64,000 bases of DNA from Roseobacter weihaiensis. Its GTDB lineage: Bacteria > Pseudomonadota > Alphaproteobacteria > Rhodobacterales > Rhodobacteraceae. Below the pieces are notes generated by a model that saw nothing but the letters and a program-made list of their open reading frames with translations, was not told the DNA's origin and searched no databases. A program made the translations under genes and the position numbers. The DNA is taken from the NCBI RefSeq assembly GCF_020622345.1, contig NZ_JACNMO010000005.1, positions 186,001 through 250,000 on the forward strand, read 5' to 3'. The first letter of the stretch is position 1, and every line of letters starts with the position of its first letter. Below, in pieces: positions 27,614 through 36,559 of this stretch.

Positions 27614-28192
27614 ATGCGCGCGCTTGCCATATCGCTCTGCCTTGCGGCCCCGGCTGCCGCGCAGACGCCTGACGCGATCCTGACGGATCTTTGGAACGAC
27701 TTTTCCAGTACATGTGCACCGTTCCTTGCAAACCCGGCGGCTGCCATGGCCCGGTCCCCGACAAACCTGCAATATCTCAGGCAGGAGCAATCGGCAGATG
27801 GCCGGGTGTTCCGGCGCTATCAGGGCCGTTGGGGGCTCGGCCAGTATCGCCTGATCGAACTCGCCATCGGCGTAGAATCGGCACATGTCTATTGCCAGAT
27901 CGGCCGGACCAGCCCCGATCGCCAATTCAATACAGATGCCATGGAAACAACCTTGCGCCGGATTCTGCCCGCCGATGGTAGCATGCGTCTGGCTGGCGGG
28001 TTTCGTACCATAACCCTTTCTGATCCCAATGAAGAAGCAGAAGGCGACGTGGATAGTGTCTCGCAGACCTTTAAGAAGTTCCTTCTCGAAGGGGCCCTCG
28101 GCGATCGTGCCGACCTTATTCTCATTGAAATGAGCTCACCGCAGGTGCTTTTCACCGTGTCGGCAACCGTCCCCTTGGAGGAACGGCAATGA
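27614..28192 (+). CDS. Exported hypothetical protein between sucC and sucD
   Basis: A 192-residue protein with a very short signal peptide (MRALAISLCLAAPAAAQ). The mature part has two cysteines (FSSTCAPF and VYCQIG) separated by about 60 residues, and RRYQGRWGLGQYRLIELAIG in between. The pattern is similar in outline to the next gene product, hinting at distant paralogy. Its stop overlaps the next start by 4 bases (ATGA), so the pair is co-translated. No family recognised. Confidence 0.7.
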   Translation: MRALAISLCLAAPAAAQTPDAILTDLWNDFSSTCAPFLANPAAAMARSPTNLQYLRQEQSADGRVFRRYQGRWGLGQYRLIELAIGVESAHVYCQIGRTSPDRQFNTDAMETTLRRILPADGSMRLAGGFRTITLSDPNEEAEGDVDSVSQTFKKFLLEGALGDRADLILIEMSSPQVLFTVSATVPLEERQ

Positions 28193-28692
28193 TCCGGTGC
28201 TCTGCCCTGTTCATAATCACTGGCGTGATGCTGATGCCCTCGCAAGTCGCTGCACAAGGCAATCTGAAAGTTGCCACCCAAAACATGAGGCTGGCCTTTG
28301 AGTTGTGCCTGCACAACTACCGTACGCCGCTGGACTTGCCTTACGCGTTTTCCAGCACCGATTTTACGCTGGGCAAGAGCCTTGATGAAGGCGTTACTGA
28401 ATTCAGCGCCCCCGGTATTTCCGGCACTTTTCAGGCCGGGTATTGCAACATTCAAACACCCGACGTCCCACTGGCCATCGCCGAAGATATGGGGCAGCGC
28501 ACCGCTGAAACGCTCTTTCCCGGCATGGTCACGCTGGGCAACCCCGAACGCAATATAAACCAACCCGTCGCCCCCTGTGACGGGCTTTCGATCTTCGCAC
28601 CGCAAATGCTCATACGCGTGACCTATTCCGCCGCGGGCAACAGTGGCGATTGTCTCAATGATGGCAGCAGTGCCATCGCCATTCAAATGTAA
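28189..28692 (+). CDS. Exported hypothetical protein just before sucD
   Basis: A 167-residue protein with a signal peptide ending VAAQG. The mature sequence has ELCLHNYRTPLDLP and, 45 residues on, GYCNIQTPD; two later cysteines (PCDGLSIF, GDCLNDG) could form a second disulfide. Starts within the ATGA overlap with the preceding gene and ends 15 bases before sucD. Secretion of a protein from a TCA-enzyme operon is unexpected; function unknown. Confidence 0.7.
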   Translation: MIRCSALFIITGVMLMPSQVAAQGNLKVATQNMRLAFELCLHNYRTPLDLPYAFSSTDFTLGKSLDEGVTEFSAPGISGTFQAGYCNIQTPDVPLAIAEDMGQRTAETLFPGMVTLGNPERNINQPVAPCDGLSIFAPQMLIRVTYSAAGNSGDCLNDGSSAIAIQM

Positions 28693-28707
28693 GTCAAAGG
28701 AAGCAAA

Positions 28708-29595
28708 ATGGCCGTACTTATCGACGAAAATACCAAGGTGATCTGTCAGGGGCTCACCGGCTCTCAGGGCACGTTTCACACCGAACAGGCCATTGCGTAC
28801 GGCACCAAGATGGTCGGCGGCGTGACCCCCGGCAAAGGGGGACAGACGCATCTGGACCTGCCGGTGTTCAACTCGGTGCACGAGGCCAAAGCCAAAACGG
28901 AGGCCAACGCGAGCGTGATCTACGTGCCGCCGCCCTTCGCCGCGGACTCGATCCTGGAGGCCATCGACGCCGAGATGGCGCTGATCGTCTGCATCACCGA
29001 AGGCATCCCTGTCTTGGACATGATGAAGGTGAAGCGCGCGCTCGAAGGCTCCAAATCCCGCCTGATCGGGCCGAACTGTCCCGGTGTCATCACGCCCGAC
29101 GCCTGCAAGATCGGAATCATGCCCGGCCATATCCATAAGCGCGGCTCCTGCGGCGTGGTCTCGCGCTCCGGCACGCTGACCTATGAGGCGGTCAAGCAGA
29201 CCACGGACCTGGGGCTGGGGCAATCCTCGGCCGTGGGCATTGGCGGCGACCCGATCAAAGGCACCGAGCACATTGACGTTTTGGAAATGTTTCTGGCCGA
29301 TGACGAGACCCAAAGCATTATCATGATTGGTGAAATCGGCGGCTCCGCCGAGGAAGACGCGGCACAGTTCCTGGCAGATGAAAAGAAAAAGGGCCGCTGG
29401 AAGCCCACCGCCGGTTTCATCGCGGGCCGCACGGCCCCTCCCGGTCGCCGCATGGGCCACGCAGGCGCAATTGTCGCGGGCGGCAAGGGTGGTGCCGAGG
29501 ACAAGATCGACGCCATGCGCGCGGCTGGCATTGTGGTGGCCGACAGCCCTGCGACGCTGGGCGAGGCCGTCAAGGAAGCAATTGAGAAAGGTTAA
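28708..29595 (+). CDS. sucD: Succinyl-CoA synthetase alpha subunit
   Basis: A 295-residue subunit that binds CoA and carries the phosphohistidine. It has the canonical start [32 protein letters not shown], and [10 protein letters not shown] with the active-site His near residue 250. The ribosome binding site AAAGGAAGC precedes ATG 28708. Its first 34 codons have a diverged copy at 27493. Confidence 0.98.
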   Translation: MAVLIDENTKVICQGLTGSQGTFHTEQAIAYGTKMVGGVTPGKGGQTHLDLPVFNSVHEAKAKTEANASVIYVPPPFAADSILEAIDAEMALIVCITEGIPVLDMMKVKRALEGSKSRLIGPNCPGVITPDACKIGIMPGHIHKRGSCGVVSRSGTLTYEAVKQTTDLGLGQSSAVGIGGDPIKGTEHIDVLEMFLADDETQSIIMIGEIGGSAEEDAAQFLADEKKKGRWKPTAGFIAGRTAPPGRRMGHAGAIVAGGKGGAEDKIDAMRAAGIVVADSPATLGEAVKEAIEKG

Positions 29596-29596
29596 G

Positions 29597-30313
29597 ATGA
29601 TCAATCGGAGCATGCTGGTTCTCGCTACGCAAGTGTGCGCTCTGTGCATGCTATCGCACGCCGACGCCCAGAGCCCTGATCAACTTCAGGCTCTGCGAGA
29701 GGCGACCAATGTCTGTTCCAACCCAGAAGTCATGCCGGATGATTTTTCGGGAGCGCTCGCTGGCTGGTCTGTCGTGGCACCTGACGATCAAGACATAAAT
29801 ATCTATGCCGCCGGCTATACGCTCCTGTATTCTGCGGGTGATACGGATGGGCTGGGCCACCCCGCTCTTACTGAGATACCTCTTTTGCACAGCGAACTTG
29901 TATCAGACATGGAGTGGCTTGTGGAACAAGTCAGAGATGATATCGCAGCAGGAAAGATCGACTACTTTGAGCATGCCAGCGGATGGCATCTTGGGTTTGC
30001 TTCGGATCGGGAGTATCCGACGCACATTGACTGCCTGTTCTGGCATGATGAGGCAAGCAGTGACATTATAGAGTTTCTGACCGCGCCATACATGAGCGCC
30101 GCACCGGTAAAGGTGGTGGGTGGCCAATACATGAAAATGGAGAGCTTTGTATTGGATTTGGACGATACCAAAGCACCTATCGACTTTAGCATCTTAATCG
30201 CCGATTCCGTCAGCCTGCTAGATACGTTTTTACCACAACTTCATCCCAAACGCTTTGCTGCTCCTGCATATCTTCTTGTCCAGTTTAGCGCTTTCAGTCG
30301 TGAAAATCGCTAG
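29597..30313 (+). CDS. Exported hypothetical protein after sucD
   Basis: A 238-residue protein starting at ATG 29597, one base after the sucD stop. It has a signal peptide (MLVLATQVCALCMLSHADAQ), then NVCSNPEV and THIDCLFWHDE cysteines and an acidic mature domain. Base composition is clearly more AT-rich than sucD and sucA, with frequent A/T third positions, suggesting transfer. Upstream extension of the frame is a shadow of sucD. Family not recognised. Confidence 0.68.
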   Translation: MINRSMLVLATQVCALCMLSHADAQSPDQLQALREATNVCSNPEVMPDDFSGALAGWSVVAPDDQDINIYAAGYTLLYSAGDTDGLGHPALTEIPLLHSELVSDMEWLVEQVRDDIAAGKIDYFEHASGWHLGFASDREYPTHIDCLFWHDEASSDIIEFLTAPYMSAAPVKVVGGQYMKMESFVLDLDDTKAPIDFSILIADSVSLLDTFLPQLHPKRFAAPAYLLVQFSAFSRENR

Positions 30314-30348
30314 CTCTTCGGCTTCAGGGGATTTTTGAGGAACAATTC

Positions 30349-30552
30349 ATGACCGAACACACCCTCAAAGACCAGTTCCATGCCTCCTCGTTCATACAGG
30401 GGCACAATGCAGCGTCTCTCGAACCGATGGATGCACACCGCGCCAATAATCTCGGCGCGGTGGAAGACGTGTTGCGGGGGGGGTTCAGGGCGATAGGACA
30501 AGGTGTTAACACGGGTTTGGCATTCCGCCGGGCGGGGGCTTGTCAATCATGA
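30349..30552 (+). pseudogene. sucA' - diverged copy of the 5' end of sucA
   Basis: A 67-codon ORF (MTEHTLKDQFHASSFIQGHN onward) whose first roughly 48 codons align with the start of intact sucA (MTDHPQNDQFHASSFMQGHN): about 28 residues identical, including DQFHASSF and QGHNA. After about codon 50 similarity is lost. A ribosome binding site (TTGAGGAAC) is kept. This repeats the pattern of sucD' at 27493: a truncated copy of the next enzyme gene, followed by a foreign-looking gene, followed by the intact enzyme gene. Confidence 0.82.
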
Positions 30553-31085
30553 CGCTTACACAGTCTGTCAAAACCTGCTTTCAAAAGTATTTCACCTTCT
30601 CGGGCCGCGCCTCCAGGTCAGAGTATTGGTGGTTCTGGCTCTTTTGCATTCTTGCCGGATTTGTGATCGGGGCTGCAGAAAGCTTCATCCGCGTGGCCTC
30701 CGGTGCCCGGGGCGGCACATCGGCTTTATCCGCCGCTTTCAGTTTACTGGTCTTTTCCCCCGCTCTGGCATCCGGATGGCGCAGATTACACGACGTTAAC
30801 AAATCCGGGTGGTGGCTGCTTGCCATTCCCGTCAGCTTGTTCTGCCTGTTGGCTGCAGGTTTCGTGGTGAACCAGATGATAATGGGAACCGTTTCGAATA
30901 TCATGATGGAAACACACCCCCCCTCAGAACTCAATGGATCAAGGGACGGTAGCACTGTTATTGTCAGCTTTGTCCTTGCGATCATCCTTCTGGCGCCCTT
31001 GCTGCTGTTGCTCTATTGGCTCACGCGCCCCTCCCAACCCGGCCCCAACAAATACGGTCCCAACCCACATGAGGTAACCCCATGA
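30549..31085 (+). CDS. DUF805 family membrane protein before sucA
   Basis: 178 residues from ATG 30549. The N-terminus CFQKYFTFSGRASRSEYWWFWLF is the DUF805 signature, followed by four predicted membrane segments and SGWRRLHDVNKSGWWLLAIPV. These proteins are small inner-membrane proteins of unknown function. The start overlaps the end of the sucA' fragment by four bases and the stop overlaps sucA by four bases (ATGA at 31082-31085), so it is translationally tied into the operon. Confidence 0.82.
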   Translation: MTLTQSVKTCFQKYFTFSGRASRSEYWWFWLFCILAGFVIGAAESFIRVASGARGGTSALSAAFSLLVFSPALASGWRRLHDVNKSGWWLLAIPVSLFCLLAAGFVVNQMIMGTVSNIMMETHPPSELNGSRDGSTVIVSFVLAIILLAPLLLLLYWLTRPSQPGPNKYGPNPHEVTP

Positions 31086-34045
31086 CCGACCATCCCCAGA
31101 ACGACCAATTCCACGCCTCGTCCTTCATGCAGGGACACAATGCCGAGTACCTAGAACAGATGTACGCGCGATACGCCAATGATCCCTCAGCTGTCGACGA
31201 GGCGTGGCAGGCATTCTTCCGGGCCATGGGAGATGATGAGGTTTCGGTCAAACACGAGGCGCAAGGCCCGAGCTGGGCGCGCACCGACTGGCCACCGCAA
31301 CCGGGCGATGATCTGACAGCCGCACTGACCGGCGAATGGGCTCCGGAACCGGAGGTCAAAGCCGCCGGTGACAAGATCAAGGCCAAGGCAGCTGAGACTG
31401 GTGTCGAGGTCTCAAACGAGCAGATCAAGCGCGCCGTGCTCGACAGTATCCGCGCGCTGATGCTGATACGAGCCTACCGCATCCGGGGCCATCTGGTGGC
31501 GGATCTCGACCCCTTGGGCATGCGTGACCAGACCCCGCACCCCGAGCTTGACCCCAAGTCCTATGGGTTCGCCGAAGCAGACATGGATCGCCCGATCTTT
31601 ATCGACAATGTACTCGGGCTCGAGCTTGCCTCCATGCGCGAGATCATGGCGATCGTGAAGCGGACCTATTGCGGCACCTTTGCGCTGCAGTACATGCATA
31701 TCTCCAACCCCGAAGAGGCCGGCTGGCTGAAAGAGCGCATCGAGGGGCTTGGCAAAGAGGTTCAGTTCACCCGCGAAGGGCGCAAGGCGATCCTGAGCAA
31801 GCTTGTCGAGGCCGAAGGCTTTGAGAAGTTCCTGCATGTCAAATACATGGGCACCAAGCGTTTTGGCCTGGATGGGGGCGAAAGCCTTGTGCCCGCGATG
31901 GAGCAGATCATCAAACGCGGTGGTGCCTTGGGTGTCAGGGATGTGGTCATCGGCATGCCGCACCGGGGGCGTCTGTCGGTCCTGGCCAATGTGATGGCCA
32001 AACCCTACCGCGCGATCTTTAACGAGTTTCAGGGCGGCAGCTTCAAGCCAGAGGATGTGGATGGATCAGGCGACGTGAAATACCATCTCGGGGCGTCCTC
32101 GGACCGGGAGTTTGACGGCAATTCCGTTCACCTGTCGCTGACCGCAAACCCCTCGCACCTCGAAGCGGTCAACCCGGTTGTGCTGGGCAAGGCCCGCGCC
32201 AAACAGGACCAGAACAACGACCCCGACCGCACCACCGTGATGCCCATTCTGCTGCACGGCGATGCGGCCTTTGCCGGACAGGGCGTGGTTGCCGAATGTT
32301 TTGCGCTGTCGGGTCTACGCGGGCACAAGACGGGCGGCACCATGCATCTGGTGGTCAACAACCAGATCGGCTTTACCACGGCGCCGCATTTCAGCCGCTC
32401 CTCGCCCTACCCGACCGACAATGCACTGGTGGTCGAGGCGCCGATTTTCCATGTGAACGGCGATGACCCGGAGGCGGTCGTGCATGCGGCCAAGGTCGCA
32501 ACGGAGTTTCGCCAGAAGTTCCACAAGGACGTGGTGATTGACATCTTCTGCTACCGCCGGTTCGGGCACAACGAAGGCGACGAGCCGATGTTCACCAACC
32601 CGATCATGTATAAGAAGATCAAGGGGCACAAAACCACGCTGAGCCTCTACACCGAACGGCTGGTCAAGGACGGCCTGATCCCCGAAGGCGAGATCGAGGA
32701 TATGAAGGCCGCCTTCCAGGTCCACATGAACGAAGAATTCGAAGCCGGCAAGGAATACCGCCCGAACAAAGCGGACTGGCTGGACGGCAAGTGGTCTCAT
32801 CTCGATAAGATGACCGAAAAGAGATATCAGCGCGGAAAGACCGCCATCTCAAAGACCACGATGAAAGAAGTGGGCCGTGCCCTCTCGATCCTGCCCGAGG
32901 GTCATCCGGTTCACAAAACCGTCGGGCGCCTTTTCGAAGCGAAAAAGCAGATGTTCGACAGCGGTAAAGGCTTTGACTGGGCCACGGCCGAGGCACTGGC
33001 CTTCGGGTCGCTGCTAACAGAAGGCTACCCTGTGCGCCTGGCGGGACAGGACAGCACGCGCGGCACCTTTTCGCAGCGCCATTCCGGTCTGGTGAACCAG
33101 AACACCGAGGAACGCTACTACCCGCTCAACAACATCAAGTCGGGTCAGGCCCAGTACGAGGCCATCGACTCGATGCTCAGCGAATACGCGGTTCTGGGCT
33201 TCGAATACGGGTATTCGATGGCCGAACCCAACGCGCTGACCCTCTGGGAGGCACAGTTCGGTGATTTTGCCAACGGCGCGCAGATCATGTTCGACCAGTT
33301 CATCTCCTCGGGCGAAAGCAAATGGCTGCGCATGTCAGGTCTTGTCTGCCTGCTGCCCCACGGGTTCGAAGGACAGGGGCCGGAGCACTCCTCTGCCCGG
33401 CTGGAGCGCTTCTTGCAAATGTGCGGGCAGGACAACTGGATCGTGGCCAATTGCACGACACCGGCAAATTACTTCCATATTCTGCGCCGCCAGATCCACC
33501 GCAGTTTCCGCAAACCTCTGATCCTGATGACGCCCAAATCGCTCCTGCGCCACAAGCTGGCTGTCAGCAACGCGGAGGAATTCACCACCGGGTCGAGTTT
33601 TCACCGCCTGATGTGGGATGACGCGCAGCAGGGCATTTCCGACACCAAACTGGTGCCCGACGCCAAGATCAAACGCGTGGTGATGTGTTCGGGCAAGGTC
33701 TACTACGACCTGCTGGAAGAACGCGACGAGCGCGGCATTGACGACATCTACCTTCTGCGCATCGAGCAGTTCTATCCCTTCCCCGCCCAGTCTGCGGTCA
33801 AGGAGCTGGAGCGTTTCAAGCAGGCCGAAGTGATCTGGTGTCAGGAAGAACCCAAGAACCAGGGGGCCTGGACCTTTATCGAGCCCAACATCGAATGGGT
33901 TCTGGGCCGCATAAAAGCCAAACATCCGCGCCCCCGCTATGTGGGCCGCGCGACATCCGCCAGCCCTGCCACCGGGTTGGCCTCTCAGCACAAAGCACAG
34001 CAAGCAGCCCTCGTGAACGAAGCGCTGACGATTGAAGGGAACTAA
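31082..34045 (+). CDS. sucA: 2-oxoglutarate dehydrogenase E1 component
   Basis: A 987-residue thiamine-diphosphate enzyme decarboxylating 2-oxoglutarate. The start MTDHPQNDQFHASSFMQGHN, HRGRLSVLANVMAKP, the ThDP-binding region GDAAFAGQGVV near residue 394, and the transketolase-like C-terminal half (STRGTFSQRHSGL, ENVLPLPHGFEGQGPEHSSAR-like block) are all in place. Length is standard. It is followed by sucB after 3 bases. Confidence 0.98.
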   Translation: MTDHPQNDQFHASSFMQGHNAEYLEQMYARYANDPSAVDEAWQAFFRAMGDDEVSVKHEAQGPSWARTDWPPQPGDDLTAALTGEWAPEPEVKAAGDKIKAKAAETGVEVSNEQIKRAVLDSIRALMLIRAYRIRGHLVADLDPLGMRDQTPHPELDPKSYGFAEADMDRPIFIDNVLGLELASMREIMAIVKRTYCGTFALQYMHISNPEEAGWLKERIEGLGKEVQFTREGRKAILSKLVEAEGFEKFLHVKYMGTKRFGLDGGESLVPAMEQIIKRGGALGVRDVVIGMPHRGRLSVLANVMAKPYRAIFNEFQGGSFKPEDVDGSGDVKYHLGASSDREFDGNSVHLSLTANPSHLEAVNPVVLGKARAKQDQNNDPDRTTVMPILLHGDAAFAGQGVVAECFALSGLRGHKTGGTMHLVVNNQIGFTTAPHFSRSSPYPTDNALVVEAPIFHVNGDDPEAVVHAAKVATEFRQKFHKDVVIDIFCYRRFGHNEGDEPMFTNPIMYKKIKGHKTTLSLYTERLVKDGLIPEGEIEDMKAAFQVHMNEEFEAGKEYRPNKADWLDGKWSHLDKMTEKRYQRGKTAISKTTMKEVGRALSILPEGHPVHKTVGRLFEAKKQMFDSGKGFDWATAEALAFGSLLTEGYPVRLAGQDSTRGTFSQRHSGLVNQNTEERYYPLNNIKSGQAQYEAIDSMLSEYAVLGFEYGYSMAEPNALTLWEAQFGDFANGAQIMFDQFISSGESKWLRMSGLVCLLPHGFEGQGPEHSSARLERFLQMCGQDNWIVANCTTPANYFHILRRQIHRSFRKPLILMTPKSLLRHKLAVSNAEEFTTGSSFHRLMWDDAQQGISDTKLVPDAKIKRVVMCSGKVYYDLLEERDERGIDDIYLLRIEQFYPFPAQSAVKELERFKQAEVIWCQEEPKNQGAWTFIEPNIEWVLGRIKAKHPRPRYVGRATSASPATGLASQHKAQQAALVNEALTIEGN

Positions 34046-34048
34046 GCA

Positions 34049-35563
34049 ATGACCACCGAAGTACGCGTACCCACCTTGGGCGAATCCGTGACCGAGGCCA
34101 CCGTCGCCACATGGTTCAAAAAACCAGGCGAGACGGTGGCGGTTGACGAGATGCTCTGCGAACTGGAAACCGACAAGGTGACGGTCGAAGTGCCCTCGCC
34201 TGTTGCAGGCACATTGGCCGAGGTCGTGGCCGCAGAAGGAGACACCGTCGGCGTCGATGCGCTGTTGGCCACGGTCACCGAAGGCGCAGAGGGCTCTGCA
34301 ACTGCCTCCCCCCCAAGCACGGAGAAGAAACCCGCCGAACCTGAAACGGCAGAACAGCCGTCAGGCGCTTCGGTTAACGTCATGGTCCCCACCTTGGGCG
34401 AATCCGTGGCCGAGGCCACCGTCAGCACGTGGTTCAAAGCGGTGGGTGACAGCGTGGCGCAGGACGAAATGCTTTGCGAGCTGGAAACCGACAAGGTCAG
34501 CGTCGAGGTGCCCGCCCCCGCTGCCGGGACGATCACCGAAATCCTCGCAGCGGAAGGCAGCACCATTCAGGCGGGTGGCACGCTGGCGGTAATGTCTTCG
34601 GGTGACGCCGCCGCCGCGACCCCAAAGGCAGAGCCCGCTGTGGCACCAGCCCCCGCTGCCGGCGGCAAGGATGTGGAAGACGCGCCATCTGCCAAGAAGG
34701 CCATGGCCGAAGCAGGCATCAGCCGGGATCACGTCACCGGCACGGGTCGCGATGGGCGCATCATGAAGGACGATGTGGCCAGTGCGATCGCCGCCGCCAG
34801 CGCAGCCCCTGCACCTGCCCCCGCCCCGGTCGTGGCCCGCGCCCCGGTCTCTGCCGATGATGCGAGCCGTGAAGAGCGGGTCAAGATGACCCGGTTGCGC
34901 CAGACCATCGCCAAGCGCCTGAAGGACAGCCAGAACACGGCGGCGATGCTGACCACCTACAACGAGGTGGACATGACCGAGGTCATGGCGCTGCGCAATG
35001 AATACAAGGACCTGTTCCTCAAGAAACACGGGGTGAAGCTGGGGTTCATGTCGTTCTTCACCAAGGCCTGTTGCCACGCCCTGCGCGAGGTGCCCGAGGT
35101 CAATGCCGAGATCGACGGCACCGATATCGTCTACAAGAACTTCGTGCATATGGGCATCGCCGCAGGCACCCCCACGGGGTTGGTGGTACCGGTGATCCGC
35201 GACGCGGATGCGATGAGCTTCCACGCCATCGAACAAGCCATCGCCGAAAAGGGCGCGCGCGCGCGCGACGGTAAACTGTCCATGGCTGAGATGCAGGGCG
35301 GCACGTTTACCATTTCAAACGGTGGGGTCTACGGCTCGCTGATGAGCTCTCCGATCCTGAACCCGCCGCAATCGGGCATCCTTGGCATGCACAAGATCCA
35401 GGACCGCCCGATGGTGGTGAACGGAGAGATCGTGATCCGCCCGATGATGTATCTGGCGCTGTCCTATGACCACCGGATCGTCGACGGCAAAGGAGCGGTA
35501 ACCTTCCTCGTGCGGGTGAAAGAAGCGCTGGAGGATCCGCGGCGGTTGTTGATGGATTTGTGA
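34049..35563 (+). CDS. sucB: Dihydrolipoyl succinyltransferase (E2) with two lipoyl domains
   Basis: A 504-residue E2 core of the 2-oxoglutarate dehydrogenase complex. Two lipoyl domains are in tandem, with lipoylated Lys in [11 protein letters not shown] (about residue 43) and [11 protein letters not shown] (about 150). They are followed by the E3-binding domain ([20 protein letters not shown]) and the catalytic domain ending [16 protein letters not shown] with the H-x3-D motif. Most SucB proteins have one lipoyl domain. The two domain-coding stretches are nearly identical in DNA at 34072-34120 and 34387-34437, suggesting a recent duplication or conversion. Confidence 0.97.
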   Translation: MTTEVRVPTLGESVTEATVATWFKKPGETVAVDEMLCELETDKVTVEVPSPVAGTLAEVVAAEGDTVGVDALLATVTEGAEGSATASPPSTEKKPAEPETAEQPSGASVNVMVPTLGESVAEATVSTWFKAVGDSVAQDEMLCELETDKVSVEVPAPAAGTITEILAAEGSTIQAGGTLAVMSSGDAAAATPKAEPAVAPAPAAGGKDVEDAPSAKKAMAEAGISRDHVTGTGRDGRIMKDDVASAIAAASAAPAPAPAPVVARAPVSADDASREERVKMTRLRQTIAKRLKDSQNTAAMLTTYNEVDMTEVMALRNEYKDLFLKKHGVKLGFMSFFTKACCHALREVPEVNAEIDGTDIVYKNFVHMGIAAGTPTGLVVPVIRDADAMSFHAIEQAIAEKGARARDGKLSMAEMQGGTFTISNGGVYGSLMSSPILNPPQSGILGMHKIQDRPMVVNGEIVIRPMMYLALSYDHRIVDGKGAVTFLVRVKEALEDPRRLLMDL

Positions 35564-35574
35564 GGTGATTTGGA

Positions 35575-35973
35575 ATGTCGATGGCTAAAGCCGGAGCGTT
35601 TGTTGTTCTACTTCTGGGCCTTTCAGCCTGCAATGAAGATAAGTTCGGAGAAATCGGTTACTTCAAAGGTAACAACAACAACCGCGTTTTCGTGCTGAAA
35701 GCTACCGAGCAAGTAGGCGAGGATGATGTGGCTGAACGCGCTGCAAAGCTGATGCAGACGAACGGACGGATGACAATCGCATTCGTTGCTGAGCAAGGCG
35801 TTGCAGACCTAACTGACATCGTTACGCAGGCACAGGACTTTCAACGCGCCAACGGTGAAATGCTAGACCGTCACGAGCTTTGGCGATGGTGGTACAGACG
35901 AAGTCCCAATGGGGAAGAAACCTTGGTGGACTGCGCGCTAGGTGGAGGCACCGTTTGCGACGAGCCATTATGA
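35575..35973 (+). CDS. Putative lipoprotein after sucB
   Basis: A 132-residue protein with a lipoprotein signal (AGAFVVLLLGLSACNEDKFG; lipobox LSAC). The mature part has KGNNNNRVFVLKATEQVGEDD and two C-terminal cysteines (VDCALGGGTVCDEP). It starts 12 bases after sucB. Composition is poorer in GC than sucB, like the other inserted genes of this operon. Function unknown. Confidence 0.68.
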   Translation: MSMAKAGAFVVLLLGLSACNEDKFGEIGYFKGNNNNRVFVLKATEQVGEDDVAERAAKLMQTNGRMTIAFVAEQGVADLTDIVTQAQDFQRANGEMLDRHELWRWWYRRSPNGEETLVDCALGGGTVCDEPL

Positions 35974-36052
35974 CTGATCTTCACCATGTGCGATCCCAAC
36001 GCTCAAGCCGCATAGAACGGATATCGCGCGCCCACCGGGAGGCGGCCAAGCG

Positions 36053-36098
36053 CCCGCCCGTAAAACCGAAGGTTTGCCTTCGGCAAAACGGGGGCGGG
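36053..36098 (+). other. Large intercistronic hairpin before the MAPEG-lpd genes
   Basis: Outer arms CCCGCCCGT (36053-36061) and ACGGGGGCGGG (36088-36098) and a perfect inner stem CCGAAGG/CCTTCGG with a TTTG loop. A second hairpin, CGGCTTG (36127-36133) with CAAGCCG (36144-36150), follows. No U-run is present, so transcript processing or attenuation is more likely than simple termination. They sit in the 202-base gap before the first MAPEG gene. Confidence 0.5.
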
Positions 36099-36175
36099 TC
36101 GGTCGCTGGCCATGACTTAAGCGTCGCGGCTTGGGATAAAACGCAAGCCGGGCAAATAACTCCAGGAGAAAAAAC

Positions 36176-36559
36176 ATGACCGAAATCCAAATCCTCGCCC
36201 TCTACGGCCTCTTGGTCATCCTGACCCTCATCCTGCAAGCCACGGGCGGGCTGACGCAGCTGGGCATGGGCTACCTGCTGGGCAGCCGCGATGAGGAGCG
36301 CACCGTCTCGGGCATCGCCGGGCGGCTCGAACGCGCGCTCAACAACTCCGTCACCGCCATGGTGCTCTTTGCCCCGGCGGTGCTGCTGATCGTTGTCACC
36401 GACAGCAGCACCAATCAGACCCTGCTCGCGGCACAGGCATTCCTGATCGCCCGCATCGTCTACCTGCCCTCCTACGCCTTCGGGATCACGGGGCTGCGCA
36501 GCCTGGCATGGGTGGTCGGCATCGTGGCCACCATCACGCTCTACCTGCTCGCCCTATGA
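36176..36559 (+). CDS. MAPEG family membrane protein (first of tandem pair)
   Basis: A 127-residue protein with four membrane helices and the MAPEG-type motifs RLERALNNSVTAMVLFAPA and ARIVYLPSYAFGITGLRSLAW. MAPEG proteins are glutathione- or lipid-handling membrane enzymes, but bacterial members of this type are uncharacterised. It is translationally coupled by ATGA (36556-36559) to a second, related gene. Ribosome binding site CCAGGAG precedes the ATG. Confidence 0.85.
   Translation: MTEIQILALYGLLVILTLILQATGGLTQLGMGYLLGSRDEERTVSGIAGRLERALNNSVTAMVLFAPAVLLIVVTDSSTNQTLLAAQAFLIARIVYLPSYAFGITGLRSLAWVVGIVATITLYLLAL

Noticed and set aside
27889-29649. 586-codon open frame on the minus strand across sucD
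   Set aside because: Antisense shadow of sucD and neighbours; composition is His/Arg/Gly-rich with no family features, while the plus frame is an unmistakable SucD.
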